Below are positions 26,293 to 35,764 of a DNA stretch of 64,000 bases, one piece after another. The position numbers and the translations under genes were made by a program. The stretch comes from an uncultured Bacteroidia bacterium. GTDB taxonomy: Bacteria; Bacteroidota; Bacteroidia; Bacteroidales; UBA932. The notes beneath the pieces were generated by a model. That model was not told the DNA's origin, did not search any database, and saw only the letters and a list, made by a program, of their open reading frames with translations. Location of the stretch: contig CADAJF010000008.1 of the NCBI GenBank assembly GCA_902788175.1, positions 1 through 64,000 of the forward strand, given 5' to 3'. Position 1 is the first letter of the stretch. Every line of letters begins with the position of its first letter.

Positions 26293-27333
26293 ATGAAGAT
26301 CGTCATTGCGCCGGATTCTTTTAAGGAGTGCCTGACTGCTGCGGAAGTGGCGGAAACGCTGGCCGCGGCTCTCCGGGAAGTGCTTCCCGGGGCCCAGCTG
26401 GTGCTTCTTCCCCTGGCCGATGGCGGCGAAGGAACGCTGGACGTACTGTCCAGGGCAGGGGACATTTCCCGCTGCGAGGTCAGCGTCCAGGATCCGCTGG
26501 GTCGCCCTGCCCTTGCCAGTTATGGCGTGCGGGGCGAAACGGCATTCATAGAGGTGGCCCAGGCCTGTGGCATGCAGCTACTGAAAAAAGAAGAGCGCAA
26601 CCCGCTGGTGGCCCACACCAAAGGGCTGGGGGAACTCTTGCTGGCGGCCCGGAAGAAAGGCTGCTCCCATTTTGTCATGGCGTTGGGCGGCACCGTCACC
26701 TGCGACGGCGGGGCCGGTATGCTGTCTGTTCCCGGTGTCAAGGAGCTTTTAGGCAGCGTTACGGTAGAGCTTCTCTGTGACGTAAAGACTCCTTTCCTGG
26801 GCCCGGAGGGTGCCGTACGCGTGTTTGCCCCCCAAAAGGGTGCCTCCCCTCAGGACCTGGACGTGCTGGAACTGCGGATGGCTACGCTGGCCCGTGAATA
26901 CCGGCAGGAAACAGGCGTGGATATGGCCTTCCAGGCGGGCGCCGGTGCCGCAGGAGGCCTGGCCGGCGCTTTTATGGCCTACGCCCATGCGGAATATCGG
27001 CCTGGAGCGCAGCGGGTCATGGAACTGCTGGGTTTTGAGCGGGCCATCGAGGGGGCAGGCCTGATTATCACCGGAGAAGGAAAATCCGACAGCCAGACCC
27101 TGCTGGGCAAGGTCCCGCATGCTGTTCTGCAGCGCGCAAAAGGGATTCCGGTGGCCTTGTTGTCGGGACGGATAGAAGACAGGGCTTTGTTGGAGGAGGC
27201 CGGTTTCCAGCCTGTTCTGGAAGTGTCTCCGCGGGACCTTCCGCTCCCGGAGGCCCTGCATCCGGAGACGGCAAAAAGCCATCTCCAAAAGGCTGTTTCT
27301 AGATTAGCTCGTCCCGTTCACGGATGTCTTTGA
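26293..27333 (+). CDS. glxK: Glycerate kinase (GlxK/GarK type)
   Basis: A 346-aa glycerate kinase that phosphorylates glycerate to a phosphoglycerate. The start MKIVIAPDSFKECLTAAEVA is the family N-terminus, so the long upstream frame is ignored. Other marks are LADGGEGTLD, GLGELL, and ACD-type CDVKTPFLGPEGA. The protein is about 30 residues shorter than usual because the segment after GGAGML is reduced, and the GGSATND motif reads GGTVTCD. The last 35 bases overlap the end of recJ on the other strand. Confidence 0.88.
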   Translation: MKIVIAPDSFKECLTAAEVAETLAAALREVLPGAQLVLLPLADGGEGTLDVLSRAGDISRCEVSVQDPLGRPALASYGVRGETAFIEVAQACGMQLLKKEERNPLVAHTKGLGELLLAARKKGCSHFVMALGGTVTCDGGAGMLSVPGVKELLGSVTVELLCDVKTPFLGPEGAVRVFAPQKGASPQDLDVLELRMATLAREYRQETGVDMAFQAGAGAAGGLAGAFMAYAHAEYRPGAQRVMELLGFERAIEGAGLIITGEGKSDSQTLLGKVPHAVLQRAKGIPVALLSGRIEDRALLEEAGFQPVLEVSPRDLPLPEALHPETAKSHLQKAVSRLARPVHGCL

Positions 27334-29035
27334 GCCTTAGCTGTACCGTGGAGGACCCGCGGTAGAAATTCTCTACAATGGAATAGCAGATGTCGATGGG
27401 GTTGCCGGCCTTGATGTGGTCATAATAATCTGCCATGTTGAAGCCGATAGCAGCGATTTGCCGATAAGGCTGGCTTTCCTGCATCAGGTCCAGCTTGAGG
27501 TGAACGCCGCCGGCGCCTACCTTGCGGCCGTTGCCGGCATCATACACATCCTCCGTGAGGAAGACGGGGTTGTTGTTCCCGGGGCCGAAAGGCTGGAACT
27601 GCTTGAGGATGCGGGTGAATTTGGGCGTTATCTGGGAAAAGTCCAGCTGGGCGTCTATTTCTACCACGGGGGTGAGTTCTTCCCGGGTGATATTGCCGGA
27701 GACGAAGCTGTCCATCTGGGCGCAGAAGGCCTCCAGGTTTTCTTCCTTCATGGTAAGGCCGGCCGCATACATGTGACCGCCGAAGTTCTCCAGCAGGGCC
27801 GCGCAGCTTTCGATGGAAGCGTAAAGGTCAAAGCCCTGTACGCTGCGGGCGCTGCCGGTAACAAAGCCGTTGCTCTTGGTGAGCACCACGGTGGGTTTGT
27901 AATAGGCCTCTACCAGGCGGGAAGCGACAATACCCACAACGCCTTTGTTCCAAGTGGGATTATAGACGATGGTGACATTCTCCGTGGCCAGGGCGCGGCC
28001 GCTGCGGACCATCTCCAGAGCTTCCTGGGTGATTTCCCGGTCTATGGATTTGCGCTCGTTGTTGTTCTCGTTGATCTGGTCCCCTATGCGGAAGGCGGTG
28101 CGGTCGTCCGTGGCCGTGAGCAGTTCTACGGCCAGGCGGCCGCTTTCCATGCGCCCTGCGGCATTGATGCGCGGACCAATCTTGAAGACAATGTCGTCGA
28201 TGCCGATGTGCCCGGGCTCCAGCTTGGCCAGGTTGATCATGGCCAGCAGGCCCTTGCGGGGGTTCTCATTGAGCCGCTTGAGGCCGAAGTGGGCCAGGAT
28301 GCGGTTTTCTCCGGTCATGGACACCAGGTCCGAGGCGATGGAGACCACCTGCAGGTCCAGCAGGGGTTCCAGCAGGGAGAAGTCCAGGCCATAGCGCTGG
28401 ACATAGCCCTGAGCCAGCTTGAAGCCTACGCCGCAGCCGCAAAGGTCATCGAAGGGGTAGTGGCAGTCTTCGCGTTTGGGGTCCAGGATGGCCACGGCGG
28501 CGGGCAGTTCGCTTTCCGGGAGGTGGTGGTCACAGATAATGACTTCTATGCCCTTGGAGCGGGCATATTCCACTTTGTCTATGGCCTTGATGCCGCAGTC
28601 CAGGGTGATGAGCAGGCCAATCCCGTTGTCTCCGGCCCAGTCCAGGGCCTTGTAGGAGAGGCCGTAGCCTTCGTCGTAGCGGTCCGGGATGTAGAACTGC
28701 ACCTTGGCGGTGAAACTCTTGACAAAGGAGTAGAGCTGGGCCACCGCAGTGGTGCCATCTACGTCATAGTCCCCGTACACCAGGATTTTTTCTCCGGAGG
28801 TGATGGCCTTGTGCAGGCGTTCCACGGCCTTGTCCATGTCTGTCATGAGGAAAGGATCGTGGAGGTCCTCCAGGCGGGGGCGGAAGAAGGCGCGGGCCTG
28901 CTCAAAGCTGCACACACCGCGCTGGATAAGTAAATTCGCCAGAACCCGGTCTATGCCAAGTTCCGTTGCCAGTTGTTCGGTTTTATCCTCACTGGCCGGC
29001 GTTTTTACTGTCCATTGTCTCTCCGAGATGCCCAT
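27299..29035 (-). CDS. recJ: Single-stranded-DNA-specific exonuclease RecJ
   Basis: A 578-aa 5'-3' exonuclease on single-stranded DNA, used in recombination and repair. It has the DHH-phosphoesterase motifs DYDVDGTTAV and CDHHLPE, the DHHA1 region GNPTWNKGVVGIVASRL (reads YNPTWNKGVVGI) and a C-terminal OB domain. The start is taken at ATG 29035: the in-frame GTG at 29065 lies upstream of a TATCTTTG promoter box and would not be transcribed from it. Confidence 0.95.
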   Translation of the reverse strand: MGISERQWTVKTPASEDKTEQLATELGIDRVLANLLIQRGVCSFEQARAFFRPRLEDLHDPFLMTDMDKAVERLHKAITSGEKILVYGDYDVDGTTAVAQLYSFVKSFTAKVQFYIPDRYDEGYGLSYKALDWAGDNGIGLLITLDCGIKAIDKVEYARSKGIEVIICDHHLPESELPAAVAILDPKREDCHYPFDDLCGCGVGFKLAQGYVQRYGLDFSLLEPLLDLQVVSIASDLVSMTGENRILAHFGLKRLNENPRKGLLAMINLAKLEPGHIGIDDIVFKIGPRINAAGRMESGRLAVELLTATDDRTAFRIGDQINENNNERKSIDREITQEALEMVRSGRALATENVTIVYNPTWNKGVVGIVASRLVEAYYKPTVVLTKSNGFVTGSARSVQGFDLYASIESCAALLENFGGHMYAAGLTMKEENLEAFCAQMDSFVSGNITREELTPVVEIDAQLDFSQITPKFTRILKQFQPFGPGNNNPVFLTEDVYDAGNGRKVGAGGVHLKLDLMQESQPYRQIAAIGFNMADYYDHIKAGNPIDICYSIVENFYRGSSTVQLRLKDIRERDELI

Positions 29036-29042
29036 AGTCCCA

Positions 29043-29050
29043 CAAAGATA
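29043..29050 (-). promoter_or_regulatory. Bacteroidota -7 promoter box for recJ
   Basis: TATCTTTG on the minus strand in the 32-base gap after aroK, ending 7 nt before the recJ ATG. It suggests that recJ can be transcribed separately from aroK with a very short leader. Confidence 0.55.
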
Positions 29051-29067
29051 GGCAATCTGCGGCACAA

Positions 29068-29565
29068 TTACAAGCAGCTGATAATAATCTCGTCGGTAAG
29101 TTCTTCGGGAGTGAGTCCGTCTGCCGGCAGCGTAATGTGGGCGGCCTGCCTGTACAGAGGCTCTCGGGCAGCCAATAAGGCGGGCAGGTCTTCACTGGCC
29201 ATCGGCCGCTCCCCAGTCTGTCCTTCCAGACGGGAGAGTAAAGTCTCCAAAGAGGCTTCCAGATAGATGCAGAGCGTTTTTTCCTGCAGCAGGTCCACGG
29301 CTCCCGGAAGGGTGACGCTGCCCCCGCCAAGGGAGAGGATGGCGGTAGTTTCCGCGTATTTTTTTACGGTCTGTTCCAGCACCTGCTTTTCCAGGCGGCG
29401 GAAGCCTTTCTCACCATCGGCCGCAAAGATGGCGGGGATGCTGCGGCCGGCTTTTTTCTCAATGAGCTGGTCCAGGTCCAGGAATGGGCAGCCCAGGGCA
29501 TCGGCCACCAGGCGGCCTACGGTGGTCTTTCCCGACCCCATGAATCCTGTCAGGGTGATTAGCAT
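29068..29565 (-). CDS. aroK: Shikimate kinase
   Basis: A 165-aa shikimate kinase, making shikimate 3-phosphate in the chorismate pathway. It shows the P-loop GFMGSGKTTVGR, the substrate-binding FLDLDQLIEKKAG and FRRLE segments, the LSLGGGSV motif and the lid region GERPMA. The length is normal. It lies between parC and recJ, all in one direction, with a 62-base gap after parC in which no clear promoter box is seen. Confidence 0.95.
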   Translation of the reverse strand: MLITLTGFMGSGKTTVGRLVADALGCPFLDLDQLIEKKAGRSIPAIFAADGEKGFRRLEKQVLEQTVKKYAETTAILSLGGGSVTLPGAVDLLQEKTLCIYLEASLETLLSRLEGQTGERPMASEDLPALLAAREPLYRQAAHITLPADGLTPEELTDEIIISCL

Positions 29566-29627
29566 AACGGAGGATTCCTATAACTCTTAGGTACAATTGT
29601 TTACGCTATTTGGCCGCCGGTCCCCTG

Positions 29628-32375
29628 TTAAAACAATGTGGGTTCCCAGTCGCCCAGATCTACGGGGTCTTCGGGGCTGGCTTTGAGAAGGTCTGCGGCC
29701 TGGCCGGACTGCTCGATGGGGGTGTCCTCTTCCGGCAGAAGGTCCATGTCGATGGGCTCCTCATCGGCCTCTGAGACTACGCCTGTGACGGCGGGGGTTT
29801 CTGCCTGGTCTTCGGGCTTGTGGAGGGGCTCGCCGAAGGCTACGGACTTGAGGTCATAGGGAGAGCACTTCTTGCCCTTGGCGGTGACGCCCTTCTTGGC
29901 GATAAACTCCTCTGCATCAATGAGTTCCGGCTCCCTGTGCTTGAACTTCCCGCCAAAGGTGAGAAGAATCTGAGGGTGAAGGTCCGCCGATATGTCCACC
30001 AGCTTGGAGCCGCGGCTGTCAGAGATGAACAGCACCGGGGAATTGTTGCTTTCCGTGAAGCTGAAACGCTTGACATAGAAAGCTTTGGCGGTATTGTCCC
30101 AGTACAGGACGGTATAGATCCGGGCGGGGTCCAACTTCTCCAGGCGCACCACGTCTCCCTGGTATTTGTTCACCAGGTCATAGGTGGTGGTGTAGTAGGA
30201 GCCGTCGGCGAAGATGGCCAGTACGCGGTCTTCTCCCGCGAACTTGCCCAGGTGCTCTCCGCGGCCGTCCTCGTTCAGGCGCTGGATGTCCGGATCCCAC
30301 CAGATATCCTTGCCTTCCAGGGTGGTAATGCCCTTGGATTTGAGCTGGATGCGCGAGACGGCATTCTTGGTGACCAGGTTGCCGCGCGAGCCGCGTCCCT
30401 TGATGGCCAGGTTCGAAAAATCCCACTCCATGGAGGTTTTTTTGAGCCCTTTCTTGGGCCTTAGCTGGATGCGGACGGTCTCTGCCTCGCCGTTGTGGTT
30501 CACGGTGAACCAGAGGATGCGGGAGGAATCTGCGCCAGTAGTGATGTCGTAGTCTTTGTCGCGCGTTACAGAGGTGATGGCGAAGCGTTTAGCATAGTGT
30601 GCCGGCCCCTTCCCCTCTCGGTAGATGACGTTGTAGATGGTGCGCTCGTCGCCGCGGTTGAATACGCCGGCATACAGGAGATCTTTCCAGAAGAAGGCCT
30701 TGTCCGATACCTTGGTGACGCGGAATTTTCCGTCGCGGGCAATGACGATGACCTCGCTCAGGTCTGAGCAGTCGCAGACATACTCGCCTTCGTCGCGGCG
30801 CAGGCCGATTCCCACGAATCCCTCCTCCAGGTTGGCGTAGAGCTTGGCGTTGTTGGAGACCACCTTGGTGACGGTGATGTTCTCCAGCGAGGAAATCTCC
30901 GTCAGGCGGGACCACTGTTTTCCGTATTTGCGCTTGAGTTCCTTGAACCAGTCGATGGTATACTCCGTGATGTGGGCAAGGTGGTCGCGGACTTCCTTCA
31001 TCTGGTCTTCCAGGGCATAGATTTTCTCGTCCAGGACCTTGGTGTCGAACTTGGAAATCTTGCGCACCGGTTTTTCCACCAGCTTGAGGATGTCTTCCAT
31101 GACAATCTCCCGGTGGAGGAGGTCCTCATAGTGCTTCATGCGGGAGAGGATGTCTTCCAGCTGCTCCTCCCAGCTCATCTGGTCCTGTTCCAGCATCTTG
31201 TAGATGCGGTTTTCGAAGAAGATGCGCTCCAGGGAGGTATAGTGCCAGTCTTCCTCCAGCTCTGAGAGCCTGTATTCCAGCTGGGAGAGGAGGATATCCC
31301 GCGTGTGGAAGGTGTCGTATTCCAGGATTTCGTCCACGGTGAGGAACACCGGCTTGTTGTCGCGGATTACGCAGGCGTTGGGGGCAATCTTGGTTTCGCA
31401 CTCTGTGAAGGCGTAGAGCGCGTCTATGGTCTTGTCCGGGGAGACATCGGCGGGAAGATGGATGACAATCTCCACTTTGTCGGTGGTCATGTCTTCTATC
31501 TTCTTGATATTGATTTTCTTCTTGTCCTTGGCCTTGAGGATGCTGTCGATGATGGCGTGCGAGGTTTTGCCGAAGGGAATCTCCGTGATGGTGATGGTGC
31601 TCTTGTCCACCTTGTTGATGCGGGCGCGCACCTTCACCATGCCCCCGCGCTTGCCCTTGTTGTACTTGGAGCAGTCTGCGATGCCTCCGGTGGGGAAGTC
31701 CGGGAGAATCTCGAAGGGCTGTCCCTTGAGGATGGCGATGGAGGCGTCGATGAGCTCGTTGAAATTATGGGGCAGGATCTTGGAGCTGAGACCGGCGGCA
31801 ATGCCTTCCGTTCCCTGGGCCAGCAGCAGCGGAAAACGCACCGGAAGTTCAACGGGTTCCTGGTTGCGGCCATCGTAGGAGGTCATCCAGGAGGTGACTT
31901 TCTTGTCAAAGACCACTTCTTTGGCAAACTTGGAAAGACGGGCCTCGATGTACCTGGGGGCGGCGTTGGAGTCTCCGGTGAGGATGTTTCCCCAGTTTCC
32001 CTGGCAGTCTATCAGAAGGCCTTTCTGCCCCAGGGTTACCAGGGCGCCCAGGATGGAGGCGTCTCCGTGCGGATGGTACTGCATGGCCTGGCCCACGATG
32101 TTGGCCACCTTGGTGTATCGGCCGTCATCCATGGTGAACATGGTGTGCAGCACGCGCCGCTGGACGGGCTTGAAGCCGTCCACGATATGCGGCACGGCAC
32201 GGTCCAGGATGGTATAGGACGCATAATCCAGGTACCATTCCCGGAACATGCCGGACAGTTTGAAGCGGTTGCTGTCACTGCCCAGCAGTTTGTCGAATTT
32301 CCCCGACGCAGCAGCGTCTTCGCCCAATTCTTCTTCCTGCTCCTGTCCTTCAATATCTTCCCAATCTTCTGCCAT
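29628..32375 (-). CDS. parC: DNA topoisomerase IV / gyrase subunit A
   Basis: A 915-aa type IIA topoisomerase A subunit. The breakage-reunion domain holds the winged helix YASYTILDRAVPHIVDG, MQYHPHGDASILG and the catalytic tyrosine in APRYIEARL (Y142). A C-terminal beta-propeller region follows, then an acidic Glu/Asp/Pro-rich tail of about 80 residues. The overall type matches the Bacteroidota 'gyrase/topoisomerase IV subunit A' paralogue, most likely ParC. The start at 32375 follows normal family N-termini; the upstream frame runs through a palindrome. parE is not in the window. Confidence 0.9.
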   Translation of the reverse strand: MAEDWEDIEGQEQEEELGEDAAASGKFDKLLGSDSNRFKLSGMFREWYLDYASYTILDRAVPHIVDGFKPVQRRVLHTMFTMDDGRYTKVANIVGQAMQYHPHGDASILGALVTLGQKGLLIDCQGNWGNILTGDSNAAPRYIEARLSKFAKEVVFDKKVTSWMTSYDGRNQEPVELPVRFPLLLAQGTEGIAAGLSSKILPHNFNELIDASIAILKGQPFEILPDFPTGGIADCSKYNKGKRGGMVKVRARINKVDKSTITITEIPFGKTSHAIIDSILKAKDKKKINIKKIEDMTTDKVEIVIHLPADVSPDKTIDALYAFTECETKIAPNACVIRDNKPVFLTVDEILEYDTFHTRDILLSQLEYRLSELEEDWHYTSLERIFFENRIYKMLEQDQMSWEEQLEDILSRMKHYEDLLHREIVMEDILKLVEKPVRKISKFDTKVLDEKIYALEDQMKEVRDHLAHITEYTIDWFKELKRKYGKQWSRLTEISSLENITVTKVVSNNAKLYANLEEGFVGIGLRRDEGEYVCDCSDLSEVIVIARDGKFRVTKVSDKAFFWKDLLYAGVFNRGDERTIYNVIYREGKGPAHYAKRFAITSVTRDKDYDITTGADSSRILWFTVNHNGEAETVRIQLRPKKGLKKTSMEWDFSNLAIKGRGSRGNLVTKNAVSRIQLKSKGITTLEGKDIWWDPDIQRLNEDGRGEHLGKFAGEDRVLAIFADGSYYTTTYDLVNKYQGDVVRLEKLDPARIYTVLYWDNTAKAFYVKRFSFTESNNSPVLFISDSRGSKLVDISADLHPQILLTFGGKFKHREPELIDAEEFIAKKGVTAKGKKCSPYDLKSVAFGEPLHKPEDQAETPAVTGVVSEADEEPIDMDLLPEEDTPIEQSGQAADLLKASPEDPVDLGDWEPTLF

Positions 32376-32396
32376 AAATAGTTCGGTTTTAGATTC

Positions 32397-32432
32397 CCGG
32401 TGGGGCCGGGAAGTCATGGCCGGCCCCACCGG
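32397..32432. repeat. REP-like palindrome between era and parC
   Basis: Perfect 13-base arms, CCGGTGGGGCCGG and CCGGCCCCACCGG, around GAAGTCATGG. The stretch GTCATGGCCGGCCCCACCGG matches the core of the REP-like family seen elsewhere in this window. It fills most of the 63-base gap and could shape the era-parC message. Confidence 0.75.
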
Positions 32433-32438
32433 CCAGAC

Positions 32439-33317
32439 CTAATATTCATACCCGAAACGGCGCAGTTCCTTGCGGCTTTCGCGCCAGTCGGGGTCCACTT
32501 TTACGAAGGTGCTCAGGAAGACTTTCTTCTGGAAGAAGTCTTCCATCTCCAGGCGGGCCTCGGTGCCCACTTTCTTGAGCATGCGGCCGCCTTTGCCAAT
32601 AATGATGCCTTTCTGCGAGTCCCGCATCACATAGATGACGGCCGATATCTCATAGCGCTCCTCTCCCTCCTGGAAAGCTTCAATCTCCACCTGGCAGGAG
32701 TAGGGGATTTCCTCCCCGTAATTGAGGAAAATCTTCTCCCGCAGGATTTCCGAGGCAAAAAAGCGCAGGTTCTTGTCCGTGAACTGCTCTTTGTCAAACC
32801 AGGCCGGCGCCTCCGGCAAACGGCTGGAAACCGCCTCCAGGATGCTCTCCAGGTTAAATTTTTCCTGGGCCGATGCCGGAATAACCTCCGCCTTGGGGAG
32901 CTGCTCCCGCCACCACTGCATGAGTTCCACCACCTTTTCCTGCGAGGACAGGTCTATCTTGTTGACCACTACCACCACGGGGCATTCCACCTGGCGCAGT
33001 TTCTCAATATAGGCCTCGTTCTTGTCCCCTTTTTCCACTACGTCGGTGACGTAGAGGATGATGTCGGCGTCCCCGATGGCGGTGTCCACGAAGCCCAGCA
33101 TGTTCTGCTGCAGGCGGTAGCCAGGCTTGAGGATGCCGGGGGTGTCGGAGTACACAATCTGGTAGTCCTCACCGCTTACGATGCCCATGATGCGGTGCCG
33201 CGTGGTTTGCGCCTTGGCCGTCACGATGGAGAGTTTTTCCCCCACCAGTGCGTTCATCAGGGTGCTTTTCCCCACATTGGGGTTGCCTATGATATTGACG
33301 AATCCTGCCCTGTGCAT
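32439..33317 (-). CDS. era: GTPase Era
   Basis: A 292-aa ribosome-associated GTPase needed for 16S rRNA maturation. G motifs are GNPNVGKST (G1), DTPG (G3) and NKID (G4), and the C-terminal KH domain carries the GKGG motif (IIIGKGGRMLKKVG). The length is normal. It starts 2 nt after the pseudouridine synthase stop, which suggests coupled translation of two ribosome-related factors. Confidence 0.97.
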   Translation of the reverse strand: MHRAGFVNIIGNPNVGKSTLMNALVGEKLSIVTAKAQTTRHRIMGIVSGEDYQIVYSDTPGILKPGYRLQQNMLGFVDTAIGDADIILYVTDVVEKGDKNEAYIEKLRQVECPVVVVVNKIDLSSQEKVVELMQWWREQLPKAEVIPASAQEKFNLESILEAVSSRLPEAPAWFDKEQFTDKNLRFFASEILREKIFLNYGEEIPYSCQVEIEAFQEGEERYEISAVIYVMRDSQKGIIIGKGGRMLKKVGTEARLEMEDFFQKKVFLSTFVKVDPDWRESRKELRRFGYEY

Positions 33318-33319
33318 AA

Positions 33320-34525
33320 CTAAACGTAGGCCCCCATTTTGAGGATATTCACTTCTCCTTCAGTGAGATAGCGCCAGTCGCTCTTCTTGAGGCCTTTCTT
33401 GGTGAGGCCCGCAAAATAGACGCGGTCCAGGGCGCGTACTTCATAACCCAGGGACTCGAAGATGCGGCGCACGATGCGGTTCTTGCCGGAGTGGATTTCA
33501 ATGCCCAGCTGGCGGTGGTCGTGGGCGTCGATGAATTCCAGTTCATCGGCCGAGATGACCCCGTCCGTGAGCTCTACGCCGGCGAGTATCTGCTGCTGGT
33601 GCTCTTCGCTGAGCGGGGCGTCCAGTACCACCTGGTAAATCTTTTTCTTGTTGTAAGAGGGGTGGGTGAGGCGTTCGGCCATTTCTCCGTCGTTGGTGAA
33701 CATAAGGACACCGGTGGTGTTCTTGTCCAGCCGGCCCACGGGGAAAACGCGCGTGGGGCAGCCTCTCAGGAGGTCCATGACGGTTTTCTCTGCATGGGGA
33801 TCGCTGGCGGTGGTGACATAGCCCTTGGGCTTGTTCATCACAATGTACACTTTCTCCTCTCCTTTGAGGCGCTCTCCGTTGAAGCGGATATCGTCCGTGA
33901 GGACATTCACCTTGGTGCCCAGTTCGGTCACCACTTCTCCGTTCACGGTCACTACGCCGCTTTGGATCAAGGTGTCGGCCTCCCTGCGGGAGCACACGCC
34001 GGAATTGGCGATGTATTTGTTCAGGCGCACCACTTCCTTGATTTCGGTCTTGACGGTGTCGTCGTCGCTGTATCGGCCGCTTACCTGGGGCTTGCGGCTG
34101 AGCATGGCCTTCATGCCTTCATCGGCCTGGTTGCGTTTGGGCATGCCGAATCCGCTCTTGCGCGGGGCGCCGCCACCCTTGCCGCTAAAGCTCTTGCGCT
34201 CTCCGTAAGGGCGCTGGCCGTCTTCCGTGCGGCGGGGCCTGTCTCCGTAGAAGGAGGACTTGCGTTCGCCGTAGCTCTTGCGCTCGCCGAATTCCTTGCG
34301 CTCGCCGTAACTCTTGCGTTCACCGAATTCCTTGCGCTCGCCGTAACTCTTGCGTTCACCATAGGGTTTACGGTCCCCGTAGGACGGACGGTCCCCCTGG
34401 TAACGGCGGGGCGGGCGGTCCTCCGAGTCAAAACTGCGGCTGGTGCTGTAATCTACTTTTTCTGCGTGGCCTTCCTGGGGCCTTCTGCTGATACGTTTTC
34501 TCGTACCTTTTTTGAACTGTTCCAT
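33320..34525 (-). CDS. Pseudouridine synthase (RsuA/RluB/E/F family) with basic hexapeptide-repeat N-terminus
   Basis: A 401-aa enzyme that converts uridine to pseudouridine in rRNA. The S4 domain (RLNKYIANSGVCSRREAD, about 167-185) and the catalytic domain (VGRLDKNTTGVLMFTNDG, catalytic D267) are normal and make up the C-terminal 240 residues. The first 165 residues are a low-complexity, Arg/Lys/Gly-rich extension with seven hexapeptides of the form YGERKS/FGERKE (residues 49-90). Such basic tails are common in Bacteroidota RluB-like enzymes and may bind RNA. The rRNA target cannot be told. Confidence 0.93.
   Translation of the reverse strand: MEQFKKGTRKRISRRPQEGHAEKVDYSTSRSFDSEDRPPRRYQGDRPSYGDRKPYGERKSYGERKEFGERKSYGERKEFGERKSYGERKSSFYGDRPRRTEDGQRPYGERKSFSGKGGGAPRKSGFGMPKRNQADEGMKAMLSRKPQVSGRYSDDDTVKTEIKEVVRLNKYIANSGVCSRREADTLIQSGVVTVNGEVVTELGTKVNVLTDDIRFNGERLKGEEKVYIVMNKPKGYVTTASDPHAEKTVMDLLRGCPTRVFPVGRLDKNTTGVLMFTNDGEMAERLTHPSYNKKKIYQVVLDAPLSEEHQQQILAGVELTDGVISADELEFIDAHDHRQLGIEIHSGKNRIVRRIFESLGYEVRALDRVYFAGLTKKGLKKSDWRYLTEGEVNILKMGAYV
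34256..34381 (-). repeat. Tandem 18-bp coding repeat
   Basis: Seven 18-base units in the pseudouridine synthase gene encode (Y/F)G(E/D)RK(S/E/P). Two versions alternate at the DNA level (units reading GGCGAGCGCAAGGAA and GGCGAACGCAAGAGT on the coding strand), so copy number is likely to vary between strains without frameshift. Confidence 0.85.
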
Positions 34526-34558
34526 AAATGCTTACCCTCACGGGCTTGTTTTTGGTTC

Positions 34559-35347
34559 TTATTTCAGCTTAAAGATATAAGTGATGGTTCCGGTTTGCAG
34601 GGCGGGGGCGCTGGCGTCCGTGTTGAAATGAGCCTTGAGGGCGGCGTTACGGGCGGCTGTCCATAAGGTTTTGTCCGTTACGGTGGTGCCCTCCGCGCCC
34701 GCGATGGCTTCCGTTACGTTTCCGTACTGGTCCACCTTTACCTGCACAACTACGGTGCCCTCCAGCTGGGAATTGTAGGAGGGACGGGGGAGCGAGCCCA
34801 CCACATTGCGGCCCTTGACATGGGCGTTGGCCTTGCCTTCGGTTTTGCCCTCACGGGTGTTGCCGTCCGGCTGGCCGGCCTTGAAGCCTTCCGATGCCTC
34901 CGATGCGCTGTGCGGGGTGGTGGAATTGTTGTCTTTTTGGCTCATGCCGGGGAAGGAAGCCCGGGGGTCCAGCTTGGGCTCTTCCACCTTGGGTGCGGGG
35001 ACTTCCACGTCTCCGTGTGTGTTCTGTTTGGTGGCGGGCGTTACGTTGGGCTTGTCATTCACCTGGGGTGATTCGGCCTTTTGCACCAGGTCCACGTCCC
35101 GCGTAAGGTCCACTTCCTCTGCCTGGGGCTCCCGGCCCACCTGGGTTTCCAGGGGCTTGACCTCCTGCACCTCGTCCTCGAATTCTATCAGCAGGGAGGT
35201 GCGCTCCGGCGGCGGAGGGTCCAGGTAGCTGAGGCCGCTGGTGAGGAGTACCACCAGCGCGGCGGCATGGATGCCCAGCGTGGCCAGTATGCCGGTCACG
35301 TTGGCGCTGTGTTCCCTTTTTTCCTGCGTGCGCTGGTATGGTTGCAT
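34559..35347 (-). CDS. tonB: TonB-family energy transducer
   Basis: A 262-aa protein with one membrane anchor near the N-terminus (about 17-42, GILATLGIHAAALVVLL), a Pro/Glu-rich periplasmic spacer and a short TonB-like C-terminal domain (GTVVVQVKVDQYGNVTEAIAG). It links the ExbB-ExbD proton channel to outer-membrane transporters. The C-domain is of the short TonB_C type common in Bacteroidota. It starts 3 nt after exbD and completes the exbB-exbD-tonB operon. Confidence 0.88.
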   Translation of the reverse strand: MQPYQRTQEKREHSANVTGILATLGIHAAALVVLLTSGLSYLDPPPPERTSLLIEFEDEVQEVKPLETQVGREPQAEEVDLTRDVDLVQKAESPQVNDKPNVTPATKQNTHGDVEVPAPKVEEPKLDPRASFPGMSQKDNNSTTPHSASEASEGFKAGQPDGNTREGKTEGKANAHVKGRNVVGSLPRPSYNSQLEGTVVVQVKVDQYGNVTEAIAGAEGTTVTDKTLWTAARNAALKAHFNTDASAPALQTGTITYIFKLK

Positions 35348-35350
35348 GCT

Positions 35351-35761
35351 TTATTCCGCTTGGGTTGCCAGAATCACTTTGTAGTGGTTCCTTTTGGCTA
35401 TATTCATCATCTGTACCACTTCTCCCACGGGGACGCTCTGGTCGCTGAAAATGGAGAAAGTGGGGTCCTCTTCCTGGGAAAGGAGGCCGATAAGCTCCAG
35501 CTCCACCTCATCGAAGGGAAGCGGGTCCTTGGCGCCGTTCACGTGGTAGGTATAGGTGTCGTCCCCCCAGTCCTTGATGCTGACGCTCACGGTGGCCTTG
35601 GCATTTACCTGACCCGTGCTCTTGGGGAGCAGGAGTTTCAGGGCGTTGGGGTTGATGAGCGTGGAGGTCACCAGGAAGAAGATAAGGAGCAGGAACACGA
35701 TGTCCGTCATGCTGGACAGCGCGAACTGGGCATCCACCTTGGTGTTTCTCTTGAGTGCCAT
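35351..35761 (-). CDS. exbD: ExbD/TolR family proton-channel protein
   Basis: A 136-aa protein with one membrane span at about 15-36 (SSMTDIVFLLLIFFLVTS), where the aspartate in MTDIVF is the proton-carrying residue. A periplasmic domain follows. It forms the ion channel with ExbB to energise TonB (or TolA-type) work at the outer membrane. Gaps of 3 nt to both neighbours show one operon. Confidence 0.92.
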   Translation of the reverse strand: MALKRNTKVDAQFALSSMTDIVFLLLIFFLVTSTLINPNALKLLLPKSTGQVNAKATVSVSIKDWGDDTYTYHVNGAKDPLPFDEVELELIGLLSQEEDPTFSIFSDQSVPVGEVVQMMNIAKRNHYKVILATQAE

Positions 35762-35764
35762 AAG

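Noticed and set aside
34256..34381. Regular short repeats resembling a CRISPR array
   Set aside because: Units are 18 bases without spacers and are read in frame as part of a pseudouridine synthase. No cas genes are present.
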